A stretch of 45,727 bases of DNA from Metallibacterium scheffleri. Lineage in GTDB: Bacteria > Pseudomonadota > Gammaproteobacteria > Xanthomonadales > Rhodanobacteraceae. Positions 32,179 through 40,444 of the stretch are shown one piece after another. Below the pieces are notes generated by a model. The model was not told the DNA's origin and searched no databases. It worked only from the letters and a program-made list of their open reading frames with translations. The translations under genes were made by a program, and so were the position numbers. Position 1 is the first letter of the stretch, and each line of letters starts with the position of its first letter. Where the stretch lies: NCBI RefSeq assembly GCF_002077135.1, contig NZ_LDOS01000004.1, forward strand, positions 1-45,727, written 5' to 3'.

Positions 32179-32913
32179 TCAGGTTCCGTAGAACTGGATG
32201 CCGTGATGGAAGAGCTCGGGGAGTTCTTCTTCCGGGGTCATCAACGTCATCATGAGCGGCATCGGCAAGGTATCCAGCACGGGTTTGATCCACAGCGTCG
32301 TGAGCTGCAGCAGCCGTTGCTGGTGGGCTGCCGCCGCGACGATGCCGAGCAGCAGCGAAACGTCGGCCATCTCGGGTCCGCGATGCAGCTCGACCAGATA
32401 GGCGGCGCGCGCGGAAGGCTCGGTCGCGAAGCGCTCGCGCAGCAGCAGGGTCAGGGCGTCGGTCGGGAACGCGGGCGGGCACGTTCCCACCTCCTCCGAC
32501 TCCCGGATGTCTTCGCGCGAGAACTTGCCGATCGGCCGTCCCGCCAGGATGGCGTCCACCTCGGCCGGATGGAGCACGATCTGGTCCACGTTGGGGTTGA
32601 GCATGAGGGTTGCACCGCGGGTCAACTCCAACAGCTCGCGGCCCGTCATGGCGACGATCGCGCGGTTGCCTCGGACCGCCTCGGCTTGTTCGCGGTCGCT
32701 GAACAAGGGCAGGACGGTCTGGCCGTTGTCCGGCCGCACGAACTGTACAAAGCGGATGCGGTCGGGGGGTGAGGGTTCGGGCGGCAAATGGGCGTAAAGC
32801 GTCGCATCGAGCAGGGCGCTGAAGAACGCATCCTGCGCACGGGCGGCCTCGTCGACCCGCGTACACGCTTGGGCGGCCTGCAGGAGTTCCTTGAGCTGTT
32901 GCGCAGACGTCAT
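32179..32913 (-). CDS. SseB-domain protein, copy 2
   Basis: This 244-residue protein is a full-length paralogue of the one at 10474-11214. It shares ARAQDAFFSALLDATLYAH, IRFVQFVRPDNGQTVLPLFS, LMLNPNVDQIVLHPAEVDAI and the ending GIQFYGT. The start at 32913 lies 23 bases after the stop of an XRE regulator gene, so the two form an operon. The family role is poorly known. Two diverged copies in one island, one with a dedicated regulator, point to a conserved accessory module. Confidence 0.75.
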   Translation of the reverse strand: MTSAQQLKELLQAAQACTRVDEAARAQDAFFSALLDATLYAHLPPEPSPPDRIRFVQFVRPDNGQTVLPLFSDREQAEAVRGNRAIVAMTGRELLELTRGATLMLNPNVDQIVLHPAEVDAILAGRPIGKFSREDIRESEEVGTCPPAFPTDALTLLLRERFATEPSARAAYLVELHRGPEMADVSLLLGIVAAAAHQQRLLQLTTLWIKPVLDTLPMPLMMTLMTPEEELPELFHHGIQFYGT

Positions 32914-32936
32914 GGCTGGGGAATTGGCTCGGGTGA

Positions 32937-33161
32937 TCAGTCGACATCGGCAAAGAGCGCACCAAGGGTCACGCCCAACCCCTTGGCCACCCGCTGCAAC
33001 GTCGCCAGGGTGATGTTCTTTTCGCCCCGCTCGATGGCGGAGTAGTAGGCACGATGCATATGGATGCGGTCCGCGAAATCGTCCTGGCTGAGCGCGATGG
33101 CGAGGCGCCGCGCGCGGATCGCCTGTCCGAGCTTCAAAACGAGGGGATTCTTCTTGGCCAT
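32937..33161 (-). CDS. XRE-family transcriptional regulator
   Basis: This 74-residue protein is almost entirely a helix-turn-helix domain: LSQDDFADRIHMHRAYYSAI and ERGEKNITLATLQRVAKGLG. It resembles short Cro/C.protein-like regulators, which often control restriction or toxin genes. The start MAKKNPLVL at 33161 lies within a few bases of the left end of the IS110-family element, so its native promoter has been replaced or separated. It is followed by the second SseB gene and probably controls it. Confidence 0.85.
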   Translation of the reverse strand: MAKKNPLVLKLGQAIRARRLAIALSQDDFADRIHMHRAYYSAIERGEKNITLATLQRVAKGLGVTLGALFADVD

Positions 33162-33245
33162 GCCGAGTAAAAAGAGACTTCCCGCTTCCAACGGCCTCGA
33201 GGGCCATGATGGTTTTTACAACCGTCAGCAGAAGGGGAAGTCTCG

Positions 33246-34343
33246 ATGAGCACTATAACCATGGGCGTGGATTTGGCGAAGAACCTGTTTTCCGTATGTG
33301 CGGTGGATGGCGCCGGACACGTGCAGCGGCGGCAGGATCTCGGGCGTGAAGCGTTTGCGCTGTGGCTGGCGCAGGTGCCGGCCGGCACCGTGGTGGCGAT
33401 GGAGGCATGCAGTGGCGCGCACCATTGGGCGCGGCGCTGTTTGGAGGTCGGTCTGCAGCCGCGCTTGATGGCGGCGCAGTTCGTGACGCCGTTCCGCAAG
33501 AGCCGCACACTGAAGAACGACCGCAACGACGCCGAGGCGATTGCCACGGCGGCACGCCAGGGCAACATGCGCTTTGTGCCGGTCAAGTCGGTCGAGCAGC
33601 AGGCGCGGCTGGCATGGCATCGCGTGCGCGAGGGCTACAAGACCGAAGGGCTGGAGATCAGCAACCGCCTGCGCGGTCTGCTGGCCGAGTTTGGCATCGT
33701 GATGGCGCAGGGTGACCGGGCGTTGCGCATCGCCTTGGCGGATCTCGACGCAGCGGCATCGTTGCCTGCGGAGCTGAAGGAACTGCTGCGCGATCTCAGC
33801 GCGCACTGGGCGCAGGTGCGCGACCGCATCGCCGCGTGCGATGCGCGCATCGAAGCGCACGCCAAGGCGGATGAGCGCTGCGTGCGGCTGCGCGCGCTGA
33901 TCGGCATTGGCCCGCTCACCGCCGATGCGATGGTGGCGAGCGTCGGCTCGGCCAAGGAGTTCAAGAACGGCCGGCAACTGGCCGCATGGCTCGGCCTGGT
34001 GCCGACCCAGCACTCCAGCGGCGGGCACACCCGCCTGGGCACGATCAGTTGCCGCGGCGATGCCTACCTGCGCACGCTGCTGATCCAGGGCGCGCGCAGC
34101 AGCCTGCAGCGCGCCAAGGTGACTGCACAGGATCGGGCCACGCCCGAGCAGATCTGGATCCGCCAACTGGCGTGTCGGATGCCGTTCGGCAAGCTGCTGG
34201 TGGCGATTGCGAACAAACACGCGCGGCAACTGTGGGCGATGCTGGCGCGCGAGGAAGCCTACGACGCCGAGGCGTGGCTGAAGCACCCGATGGTGCAGCG
34301 CCCGGCCGGCAAGCGCGCGGTGAGGATCGCCGGCATGGCATGA
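33246..34343 (+). CDS. IS110-family transposase
   Basis: This 365-residue recombinase has the RuvC-like DEDD domain at the N-terminus: D9 (MGVDLAKNLF), E in VAMEACSG and the pair in LKNDRNDAEAIA. The C-terminal Tnp20-type domain contains LIGIGPLTADAMVASVG, FKNGRQLAAWLGLVP and ISCRGDAYLRTLLIQGA with its conserved serine. The frame is intact and of normal length, so the element may be active. IS110-family recombinases use a bridge RNA encoded in the element's non-coding end. Confidence 0.93.
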   Translation: MSTITMGVDLAKNLFSVCAVDGAGHVQRRQDLGREAFALWLAQVPAGTVVAMEACSGAHHWARRCLEVGLQPRLMAAQFVTPFRKSRTLKNDRNDAEAIATAARQGNMRFVPVKSVEQQARLAWHRVREGYKTEGLEISNRLRGLLAEFGIVMAQGDRALRIALADLDAAASLPAELKELLRDLSAHWAQVRDRIAACDARIEAHAKADERCVRLRALIGIGPLTADAMVASVGSAKEFKNGRQLAAWLGLVPTQHSSGGHTRLGTISCRGDAYLRTLLIQGARSSLQRAKVTAQDRATPEQIWIRQLACRMPFGKLLVAIANKHARQLWAMLAREEAYDAEAWLKHPMVQRPAGKRAVRIAGMA

Positions 34344-34690
34344 CACGAACGCACATCCTTTCACGTCAGCGCGAAGTGGTCGACAACGGTCAGACCGACC
34401 CGGAGAGAACCTGACTAACCTGCCGGACGTCACCCCGTGTTTCGGCTGATCCCCGAACACCGACGATACCGAAAGACGAACGAGGTCTCCGGGTGCGGTT
34501 TATACCCTGGTCCGCGCCAGCATCAGCGGCGCAACAAGACCGTTTATGGAAATGCAGTCTGACATTCGTTGCATCACCACGCAGCACTGACACGCACGAC
34601 GCAGCAAAGAGGACAACACGATGACCAGCCATGGCCCGAAAGCTCAAGGCAAGAACCTCAAGCGCGCGGCGTTGACGGGAAGTCTCTTAT
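34344..34690 (+). ncRNA. Candidate bridge RNA region of the IS1111-type element
   Basis: About 345 bases between the transposase stop and the right inverted repeat contain no convincing gene. In IS1111-group elements, the bridge RNA that pairs with donor and target DNA is encoded on this side of the transposase. The long right and short left (about 80 bases) non-coding parts fit that layout. I have not determined the fold or the target-binding loops. Confidence 0.5.
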
Positions 34691-34752
34691 GGGCAGGCTA
34701 GGCCGGCGCTACTTTCCCCTCTACTACTGTATAGATAGACTACCTATAGGTT

Positions 34753-35440
34753 TCATATCGCGCAAGCAGCGCCCCTTCCGGCGACGTCGTTCTGCAGCGC
34801 GCTGCGGTTCATCTCGTCTTGAACGTCGAGCCGTATCGGTGCGGGAGATCGCACGCCGGGCAGGCCAGCGCGCCTGAGTTGCTCGGCCATGTACTGCTTG
34901 TCCAGCGACTGGACCGTGTGCCCGTCGAGCTTGAATTCCTTGGCCACATCGCGGACTGACGATTGCCGGCAGCGACGCCCGACGTGCCAGGCAAACCGCT
35001 TCGTGTAGAACGGATTGTCGGCCAGAAAGTCGAGTCGCTCGGTCTTCACCTGGCCGCAGGCGCGGCAGTGGATCCGGCGCACCGCGAATGCCAGCCAAAC
35101 CCGGGTGTCACCGCAGGAGAGGTCGCGGATACGCCGGGGCTTGCGGTCGTACCAGCCCGATTGCGTTCGGCCACAACACCCGCAGACTGTTTTTTTCCCC
35201 GCCGAACCAGCGTGACCACCCGTGCCTTGGGATCGCCGAACACACCCTTGACCGTCGCCTGTGGGCGGAAGCCGGGGAACCGATAGGCATCGAGCAGACG
35301 CCGCGGACGCTTCGCTGCAGTAGGCATCGGCAAAGCGTGCCAGATTTCAGCTCAACGCTGAAGCCCGCAATGCCTTGCTCTGCTTGGGCTACGCCGCGAT
35401 CAGACGTATGGAATCACCCACACGTTTCCACGAAGAGCCC
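34753..35440 (-). mobile_element. ISL3-family remnant
   Basis: A transposase N-terminus begins near 35327 (RRLLDAYRFPGFRPQATV, GVFGDPKARVVTL). After a frame change near 35110 it continues as RRIHCRACGQVKTERLDFLA, ADNPFYTKRFAWHVGRRCR and LDKQYMAEQLRRAGLPG, all ISL3-type. It stops matching near 34840, so the catalytic part is gone. A terminal-repeat-like sequence, GGAATCACCC then ACACGTTTCCACGAAGAGCCC, occupies 35410-35440. The element is truncated and inactive. Confidence 0.8.
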
Positions 35441-35501
35441 TTTTTGTAATGAGGAGGCCATCGCAGCGGCTCCATCTCCGCGCTTCGCGCGGGACTTGGG
35501 T

Positions 35502-35690
35502 TCAGAGTGGGTCCGGCCGGTTCGGCTGCTCATCAGGCTTCGCCGGTGCAACGCAGCCGACCGGGAACGCTACGGGCGGCGGGCACAGCGCGGCCCAGTC
35601 GTTCTCGGCCTGCCATAGCGTTACCTGCGCGGACGACGCGTCGCCCAACCACGGACCGGGGTTCCACAGGTCGATCGGGTCACGAGGCAT
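35502..35690 (-). CDS. Small protein overlapping the Ntn-hydrolase gene end
   Basis: The 62-residue frame begins MPRDPIDLWNPGPWLGDASS and is rich in Pro and Trp, with no recognised family. Its ATG lies 11 bases inside the 3' end of the Ntn-hydrolase-like gene in another frame, the classic arrangement for translational coupling. It could be the third gene of that small operon. Support is only the overlap and the open frame. Confidence 0.45.
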   Translation of the reverse strand: MPRDPIDLWNPGPWLGDASSAQVTLWQAENDWAALCPPPVAFPVGCVAPAKPDEQPNRPDPL

Positions 35691-36489
35691 GTTGATACCC
35701 CTTGCATTTCTCTGCGAGCTTCTCGACTTCGGCGGTATCCAATGATGGCCGGTCCTTGTGAATTTCCTGTAACACCTGGATGATACCGTCGTCGACGAAC
35801 TTGATGCCCCCGCCGTTAATCACGGCGACGTCCGTCACCTTGCCCACGCCGGGGGCGACCTCCGAGGCGAGCTTCGCCTCGTAGACGTTATGCAGCGCCT
35901 GCGCGAGGCTGCTGGTGCTCTTGTGCCGTGCGAGCGACATGCGGATGGACGCGTGCATCCCACCTGACCCGATGCTGACGGTGCCGACAGTATCCATCGA
36001 CATGACGGTCCCTGGATGTGAAACGACGTGCAGATGCGCACCGTCGGCGTCCACGCCGGCAATCATTATGTCAAGTCCGAGGTTGTGCTGACTGAGCAAC
36101 CCGAGCACCTGGGCCATCACCTGAGACGACGCCGATTGAGCGGCAAGCGTCTGGAACCCCGCAAAGTCTATGCCAAGGAACGGCCTCAGGATCGCCTCCT
36201 CGGCTCGTCGCTTCTTGTGCGCTATGTACACCCCGCCGGCGGTCGTGGCGATCGTCTTGATATCTGGGTGCGGGGTGGCAATTACGCCGGCCTTGGTGCG
36301 GCTGAAAACCTCTTCGCCGTCGGGTACGGACCCCGAGAACAGCATCACGCACTGTGGCGTAAGTTGAAAAATCTTCCGGACCGCTCCTTCCGCCTGGAGG
36401 TTCATCGGCGGCCCGTAGGTCATCATGCGATCGGCAGAGACGACCACCACCTTGCCACCCTCGCAGATGGCTCCTACGCAGACAGTCAT
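35680..36489 (-). CDS. Proteasome-like Ntn-hydrolase family protein
   Basis: This 269-residue protein starts MTVCVGAICEGGKVVVVSAD. Removal of Met would expose Thr as an N-terminal nucleophile, as in proteasome beta subunits. D20 (SADRMMT) and K39 (VRKIFQL) occupy the positions of the proteasomal catalytic Asp and Lys. Further family-like segments are VMLFSGSVPDG, LGLDIMIAGVDADGAHLH and TVGTVSIGSGG. It is not an HslV and lacks a nearby unfoldase, so it is an uncharacterised relative. It lies between a 77-residue gene and an overlapping small gene, suggesting a three-gene module. Proteolytic function is inferred from fold and residues. Confidence 0.7.
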   Translation of the reverse strand: MTVCVGAICEGGKVVVVSADRMMTYGPPMNLQAEGAVRKIFQLTPQCVMLFSGSVPDGEEVFSRTKAGVIATPHPDIKTIATTAGGVYIAHKKRRAEEAILRPFLGIDFAGFQTLAAQSASSQVMAQVLGLLSQHNLGLDIMIAGVDADGAHLHVVSHPGTVMSMDTVGTVSIGSGGMHASIRMSLARHKSTSSLAQALHNVYEAKLASEVAPGVGKVTDVAVINGGGIKFVDDGIIQVLQEIHKDRPSLDTAEVEKLAEKCKGYQHAS

Positions 36490-36593
36490 TGGTTCCCCGT
36501 CGAGTCCGCCGTTGTTATGGGCCGGCAGTTTAGCGCGTTACACCGCGAGGCAAAAGCCCGAGCAGACGGTGAGTTGCGCATGCGCAACGGCAG

Positions 36594-36827
36594 TCACCGA
36601 GTTGTCAGCGTCCGGTAGATCGGCACCCCGTCGGCGTCGACGACGTAGACCGTCACCGGGGAGCAGTCCTCGTCCTGTTCGGCCTGGAGGCGATCCACTT
36701 CCCGCCGAGCGTTCGCGATCACGGCGAAGGCCGCCGGCAGATCTTCGATAGAGATCTCGCCGCCGCGGCGGTGCGCGACGACCCGGAGCTTGTCCGGCGT
36801 GTTGGCGCCGACGTTGATTTGAGCCAT
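36594..36827 (-). CDS. Small hypothetical protein of the Ntn-hydrolase module
   Basis: This 77-residue protein (MAQINVGANTPDKLRVVAHR...) has a short beta-rich start, a helical centre (AAFAVIANARREVDRLQAEQ) and a beta end (VTVYVVDADGVPIYRTL). I do not recognise the family. It precedes the Ntn-hydrolase-like gene by 104 bases on the same strand. Its leader and first codons are duplicated at 25296-25436, evidence that the gene or its leader has moved before. Confidence 0.6.
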   Translation of the reverse strand: MAQINVGANTPDKLRVVAHRRGGEISIEDLPAAFAVIANARREVDRLQAEQDEDCSPVTVYVVDADGVPIYRTLTTR

Positions 36828-36951
36828 ACGCCGGGCTTTCGGTGACCCGCCTGAAACGCACCGATTTGCAGGATTCATGCAAGACGCGGCTCGTTTGCCT
36901 TGGCTCAATCGCGGACTGGCATGTGGGTCACTTCCACGTCGGCGCCAACAC
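36799..36951. repeat. 153-bp segment bounded by a 16-bp inverted repeat
   Basis: GTGTTGGCGCCGACGT (36799-36814) and its exact complement ACGTCGGCGCCAACAC (36936-36951) enclose the start of the 77-residue gene and its upstream region. A related, inverted copy at 25296-25436 has similar but less perfect boundaries. This may be a miniature mobile unit, or an operator pair that was copied with the leader. Confidence 0.65.
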
Positions 36952-37018
36952 TTTGGCGTCGACTTGGCAAAGCAGGTGTTTGAACCACCCCGGCTTTCGT
37001 GGAGACTGGTTGGTCTGA
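36951..37018 (+). mobile_element. Nested insertion-sequence scars downstream of hsdR
   Basis: Bases 36951-36985 read FGVDLAKQVF in one frame, the start of an IS110-type transposase, and stop there. From 36981 the sequence TGAACCACCCCGGCTTTCGT with the following GGAGACTGG resembles a terminal inverted repeat of an IS3-family element. The two appear to be remnants of successive insertions beside the hsdR end. Both matches are short. Confidence 0.45.
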
Positions 37019-37027
37019 GTCTGACAT

Positions 37028-40000
37028 TCAAGCCGCAATGGCCGACTGACGCACTTGCTCGATCACCGCCAGCAGTTCATCGACCTGCGCGGACGTGAAA
37101 AGCTCCTCAGGCCCGCGCGGTGTCAGGTCCGTGAAGGGAGATTCGTACAGCATCGCCGCCTCCATCACGCCGTGCTCGGTGAGGTGGTTCACGATCAGGT
37201 TCACGAACTCGATCTGGTTGGCCCCCAGCATCTTGCCATTGAGAAACCCGGCCAAGGCTTCCTTCGCCGCCTGCCGGTCGAGTCCGACCAGCGAGCGAAC
37301 GAAGAGTCCGAGCCCGTGCGATTCCTCGGCGGCGCGTCGGATGTCGTCCGCGGCGCCGACCCCGTTGTCCGCGAGCATGCGCTGAAGCTCAGCGAGATCG
37401 GCGGCGGTCAACGCCTTGTTCATCCGCAACTTGCGAATGGCCACGTGGTCCTGATGCGCGCGCAAGGACGCCTGGGCCTTGGCACGGAATTTCGTGTAGT
37501 CGGTGCCCTGACTGAAGCCGGGCAGTTCGACCGGCATCTCCCCGCCCATCTCATCCTCGAAGTCGGTGTAGATCGGCTTGCGCTTCTGTCTCTCGATGAG
37601 CTTGATCAGGTCACGCAGCCGTCTGCGCATGCCTTCGAGCATGGGGACGGTCACGTCTTGCCACCAGGCGTCGGTCTGGACGTCCTGGATCAGAGCCATC
37701 TGATCGCGCACCGTCGGAATCGCGGATTTCTCCTCCAGCAGTCCGGCGAGCTCTTTGACTTGATCCCGCAACCGGGCGAACCCCGGTTCCGAGCGCAGCA
37801 TCGCGAGCTGGAGATTCAGCACCAGCAGGTCGAAGCGCTTGGCCTCCTCGCCTTCCGGGTCGAGTTCCGTCGGCAGGCCCGCCACCTCGTGCGACAGCTC
37901 CACGAGCGCCTCCGGTGACAAGTTCGTCCATGCCTCGGGATGAGCGTACTTTTCGACGCTGCGCCGTCGCGGCCGCACGATGAAGTTGCCGAGGTTCATG
38001 GCAGCCACCTCGCGATGCAGCAACGCGGCGATTTGTGCGCGCACCTCGTCGGCGGAATCGGGATGCCCGTGCGGTGGCGCCCGTTGCTCGCGCAGCGCAT
38101 CGCGCTGACTTTCCGCCAGCGCCTTGTCCAGTTCGCCGATCAACTCCAGCCGGGCATTGAACAGTCGTTTGCCCAGCGGTGCACCCAACGCGCCCTCGAT
38201 GGCCGGGATGTTCTGGCTGAAGTACTCCAGGTTCTGGCAGTAGTCGAAGACATAGAAAAACTTCTTGTCTTTTCCGGGCTCGAACAGGTCCGGGCAGAGC
38301 CGTGTGCCGCGGCCGAGCATCTGCCAGAACTTGGTCTTCGAGCGCACCAGCTTGAAGAAGACCAGGTTCACCACCTCCGGGATGTCGATGCCCGTGTCCA
38401 GCATGTCCACCGAGAGGGCGATGTGCGGTGCTTTGTCCTTGACCGAGAAGTTGTCGATCAGGCTCTGCGCATACTCGGTCTTGAAGGTGATGACGCGCGC
38501 GAACTCGCCCCTGAAGTGCGGGTAGTTGGCGTTGAAGCGCTCGGCGATGAATTCCGCGTGCGCCTGGTTTTTCGCGAACACGATGGTCTTGCCGAGCCGA
38601 TCGCCGCCGGCCACCGCCAGGCCACGCGTCATCAGGTGCTCCAGCACCTTGTCGACCGTGTCCTTGTTGAACAGCCACTTGTTGACCGCCTCGGCCTCGA
38701 CGCGGTTCGGGACGTTGCCGTCCTCATCCCACTCCAGCGCATCCCACTGGTCCTTGTCGTCTTCCGGGAGATCGTCGTAGCGGATGCCTTCGCGCTGGAA
38801 CTTGAGCGGCACCGAGACGGCCCTGGGCGGTACGAGGAAGCCGTCGCGCACGGCTTCGTCGAGTCCGTAGGCGTCGGTCGGCACGCCGTCCTCGAGATCG
38901 AACAGGCTGTAGGTGTTGCGGTCCACCTCGTCCTTGGGCGTCGCCGTCAGGCCCACGAGCAGCGAGTCGAAGTAGTCGAAGATGGCGCGGTACTTCTGGA
39001 ACACCGAGCGGTGCGCCTCGTCGATGACGACGAGGTCGAAATGCCCGACGCCGAAGCGGCGCTGGCCATCGCGCGTCTCGTCGATCAACCCCATCATCGT
39101 CGGATAGGTGGAGACGAAGACGCGCCCCTCGGCGTCCTTCTCGGTCACCAGGTTCACCGGCGAGGCGTCGGGCAGGAAGTGCTTGAAGGCATTCACCGCC
39201 TGGTTCACCAACGCCACGCGGTCGGCGAGAAACAGAATGCGCTTGGCCCAGTTGCAGCGCATGAGCAGGTCGGCCAGCGCGATCACCGTGCGCGTCTTGC
39301 CGGCGCCCGTCGCCATCACGACCAGCGCCTTGCGGTCGTGGTCGCGCTCGAACGCCTCGGCGATGCGCCGGATGGCGCGCGTCTGGTAATAGCGCTCGAC
39401 GATGGCGCGATTGATCGCGCCCGTGGCCAGCGGCTTGCGCGTGGTGCGGCGCTGGATCGCAAGCTCCAGTTCTGACTTCTTGTAGAAACCTTGCACCGCA
39501 CGCGGGGGGTAGCGGGCGTCGTCCCACAGCCAGTGTTCGTAGCCGTTGGAGTAGAAGATCACCGGGCGCTGGCCGAACTGGCGCTCCAGACAATCGGCGT
39601 AGAGCTTGGCCTGCTGCTGGCCGACGCGCGGATCGCGGCGCGTGCGCTTGGCCTCGACCAGTCCGAGCGGCTTGCCGTCGTCGCCCCACAGCACATAGTC
39701 GACGAAGCCCTTGTCCTCCATGTTGGGCATGCCGGCGACTTCGAACTCGCGGTCCTGCGGCTGATCGAGCGGCCAGCCGGCCTCCTTGAGCAGGAGGTCG
39801 ATGAAGTAGTCGCGGGTTTCGGCCTCGGAGTAGTCGTGCGTATCCGGCTGCGCCGCTGCCGCCTGCTTCGCCGTCGCCACCTCGGCGCGCAGGCGCTTCA
39901 ATTCCTCGTCGAGCGTGGTCTTGTCGGCCAGCAAGGCGGCGAGTTTCTCGTCGCGTTCGCGCAATCCCGCTTCGAGCTGCTGCAGCTGCTCAGCCGTCTG

Positions 40001-40444
40001 GCTGGATGCCGATAGGGGCCTGGGCAACGCGGCTGCGTCGAAGACAAGCCCGGGCGCCGGTCGTGCTGCGCGGCCGTAGGTGCGGGCCAGCCAGTACGTC
40101 ACATGGAACAGTTCCCGGACCGCAACGAGGGCATCGTCGGACGGGATCGCGCGGTGGCTGTGGACCGCGCGGTTGCCCAGCGTGATGATGACCTTCGCCT
40201 TGTTGAACACCGCCTCGCCGGCGGTGATCTTGAAACTGGGCTCGTGGATCAGCGCCGACAGGTTGTCCTGATAGGGAAGGTTGAGCGCGGCGTCGTGCTT
40301 GTAGGTCCAGGCAACGGCCAGTTCGAGTGCTCTGCGCGCATAGAAGCAGGCCGTGCGTGGGTCGGCGTGCACGGCGGCCGCGGCCTTGCCGGCGGCCTCA
40401 TGCACGGTGGGCCATTCGCGTTCAAGGAAATCGAATGGGCTCAC
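37028..40444 (-). CDS. hsdR: Type I restriction endonuclease subunit HsdR
   Basis: HsdR translocates and cuts unmodified DNA in complex with HsdM and HsdS. This 1138-residue protein begins with a DUF4145-like helical domain (residues 5-120) and a coiled-coil-like stretch (160-205). The nuclease domain contains DYVLWGDDGKPLGLVEAKR (D...E-A-K). The motor has VVMATGAGKTRTVIALADL, VIDEAH, LLVGLTATP and QMLGRGTRLCPDLF, followed by the helical C-terminal region. The GTG start overlaps the fic stop by four bases (GTGA). The frame is intact. A fragment of a second copy lies at 22925-23048. Confidence 0.92.
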   Translation of the reverse strand: MSPFDFLEREWPTVHEAAGKAAAAVHADPRTACFYARRALELAVAWTYKHDAALNLPYQDNLSALIHEPSFKITAGEAVFNKAKVIITLGNRAVHSHRAIPSDDALVAVRELFHVTYWLARTYGRAARPAPGLVFDAAALPRPLSASSQTAEQLQQLEAGLRERDEKLAALLADKTTLDEELKRLRAEVATAKQAAAAQPDTHDYSEAETRDYFIDLLLKEAGWPLDQPQDREFEVAGMPNMEDKGFVDYVLWGDDGKPLGLVEAKRTRRDPRVGQQQAKLYADCLERQFGQRPVIFYSNGYEHWLWDDARYPPRAVQGFYKKSELELAIQRRTTRKPLATGAINRAIVERYYQTRAIRRIAEAFERDHDRKALVVMATGAGKTRTVIALADLLMRCNWAKRILFLADRVALVNQAVNAFKHFLPDASPVNLVTEKDAEGRVFVSTYPTMMGLIDETRDGQRRFGVGHFDLVVIDEAHRSVFQKYRAIFDYFDSLLVGLTATPKDEVDRNTYSLFDLEDGVPTDAYGLDEAVRDGFLVPPRAVSVPLKFQREGIRYDDLPEDDKDQWDALEWDEDGNVPNRVEAEAVNKWLFNKDTVDKVLEHLMTRGLAVAGGDRLGKTIVFAKNQAHAEFIAERFNANYPHFRGEFARVITFKTEYAQSLIDNFSVKDKAPHIALSVDMLDTGIDIPEVVNLVFFKLVRSKTKFWQMLGRGTRLCPDLFEPGKDKKFFYVFDYCQNLEYFSQNIPAIEGALGAPLGKRLFNARLELIGELDKALAESQRDALREQRAPPHGHPDSADEVRAQIAALLHREVAAMNLGNFIVRPRRRSVEKYAHPEAWTNLSPEALVELSHEVAGLPTELDPEGEEAKRFDLLVLNLQLAMLRSEPGFARLRDQVKELAGLLEEKSAIPTVRDQMALIQDVQTDAWWQDVTVPMLEGMRRRLRDLIKLIERQKRKPIYTDFEDEMGGEMPVELPGFSQGTDYTKFRAKAQASLRAHQDHVAIRKLRMNKALTAADLAELQRMLADNGVGAADDIRRAAEESHGLGLFVRSLVGLDRQAAKEALAGFLNGKMLGANQIEFVNLIVNHLTEHGVMEAAMLYESPFTDLTPRGPEELFTSAQVDELLAVIEQVRQSAIAA

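Larger units (their letters stand above)
33163..34695 (+). mobile_element. IS110-family (IS1111 group) insertion sequence
   Basis: The element spans a left end beginning CGAGTAAAAAGAGACTTCCC, the transposase gene and a long 3' non-coding region ending near GGGAAGTCTCTTATGGG. GAGACTTCCC at the left and GGGAAGTCTC at the right form the subterminal inverted repeat typical of the IS1111 group. Exact boundaries are not fixed because this family makes no target duplication that I can see. It inserted directly upstream of the XRE gene start. A related left end occurs at 14839. Confidence 0.82.

Noticed and set aside
37940-39475. A 511-codon plus-strand frame within hsdR
   Set aside because: It is a GC-driven shadow of the hsdR helicase region.
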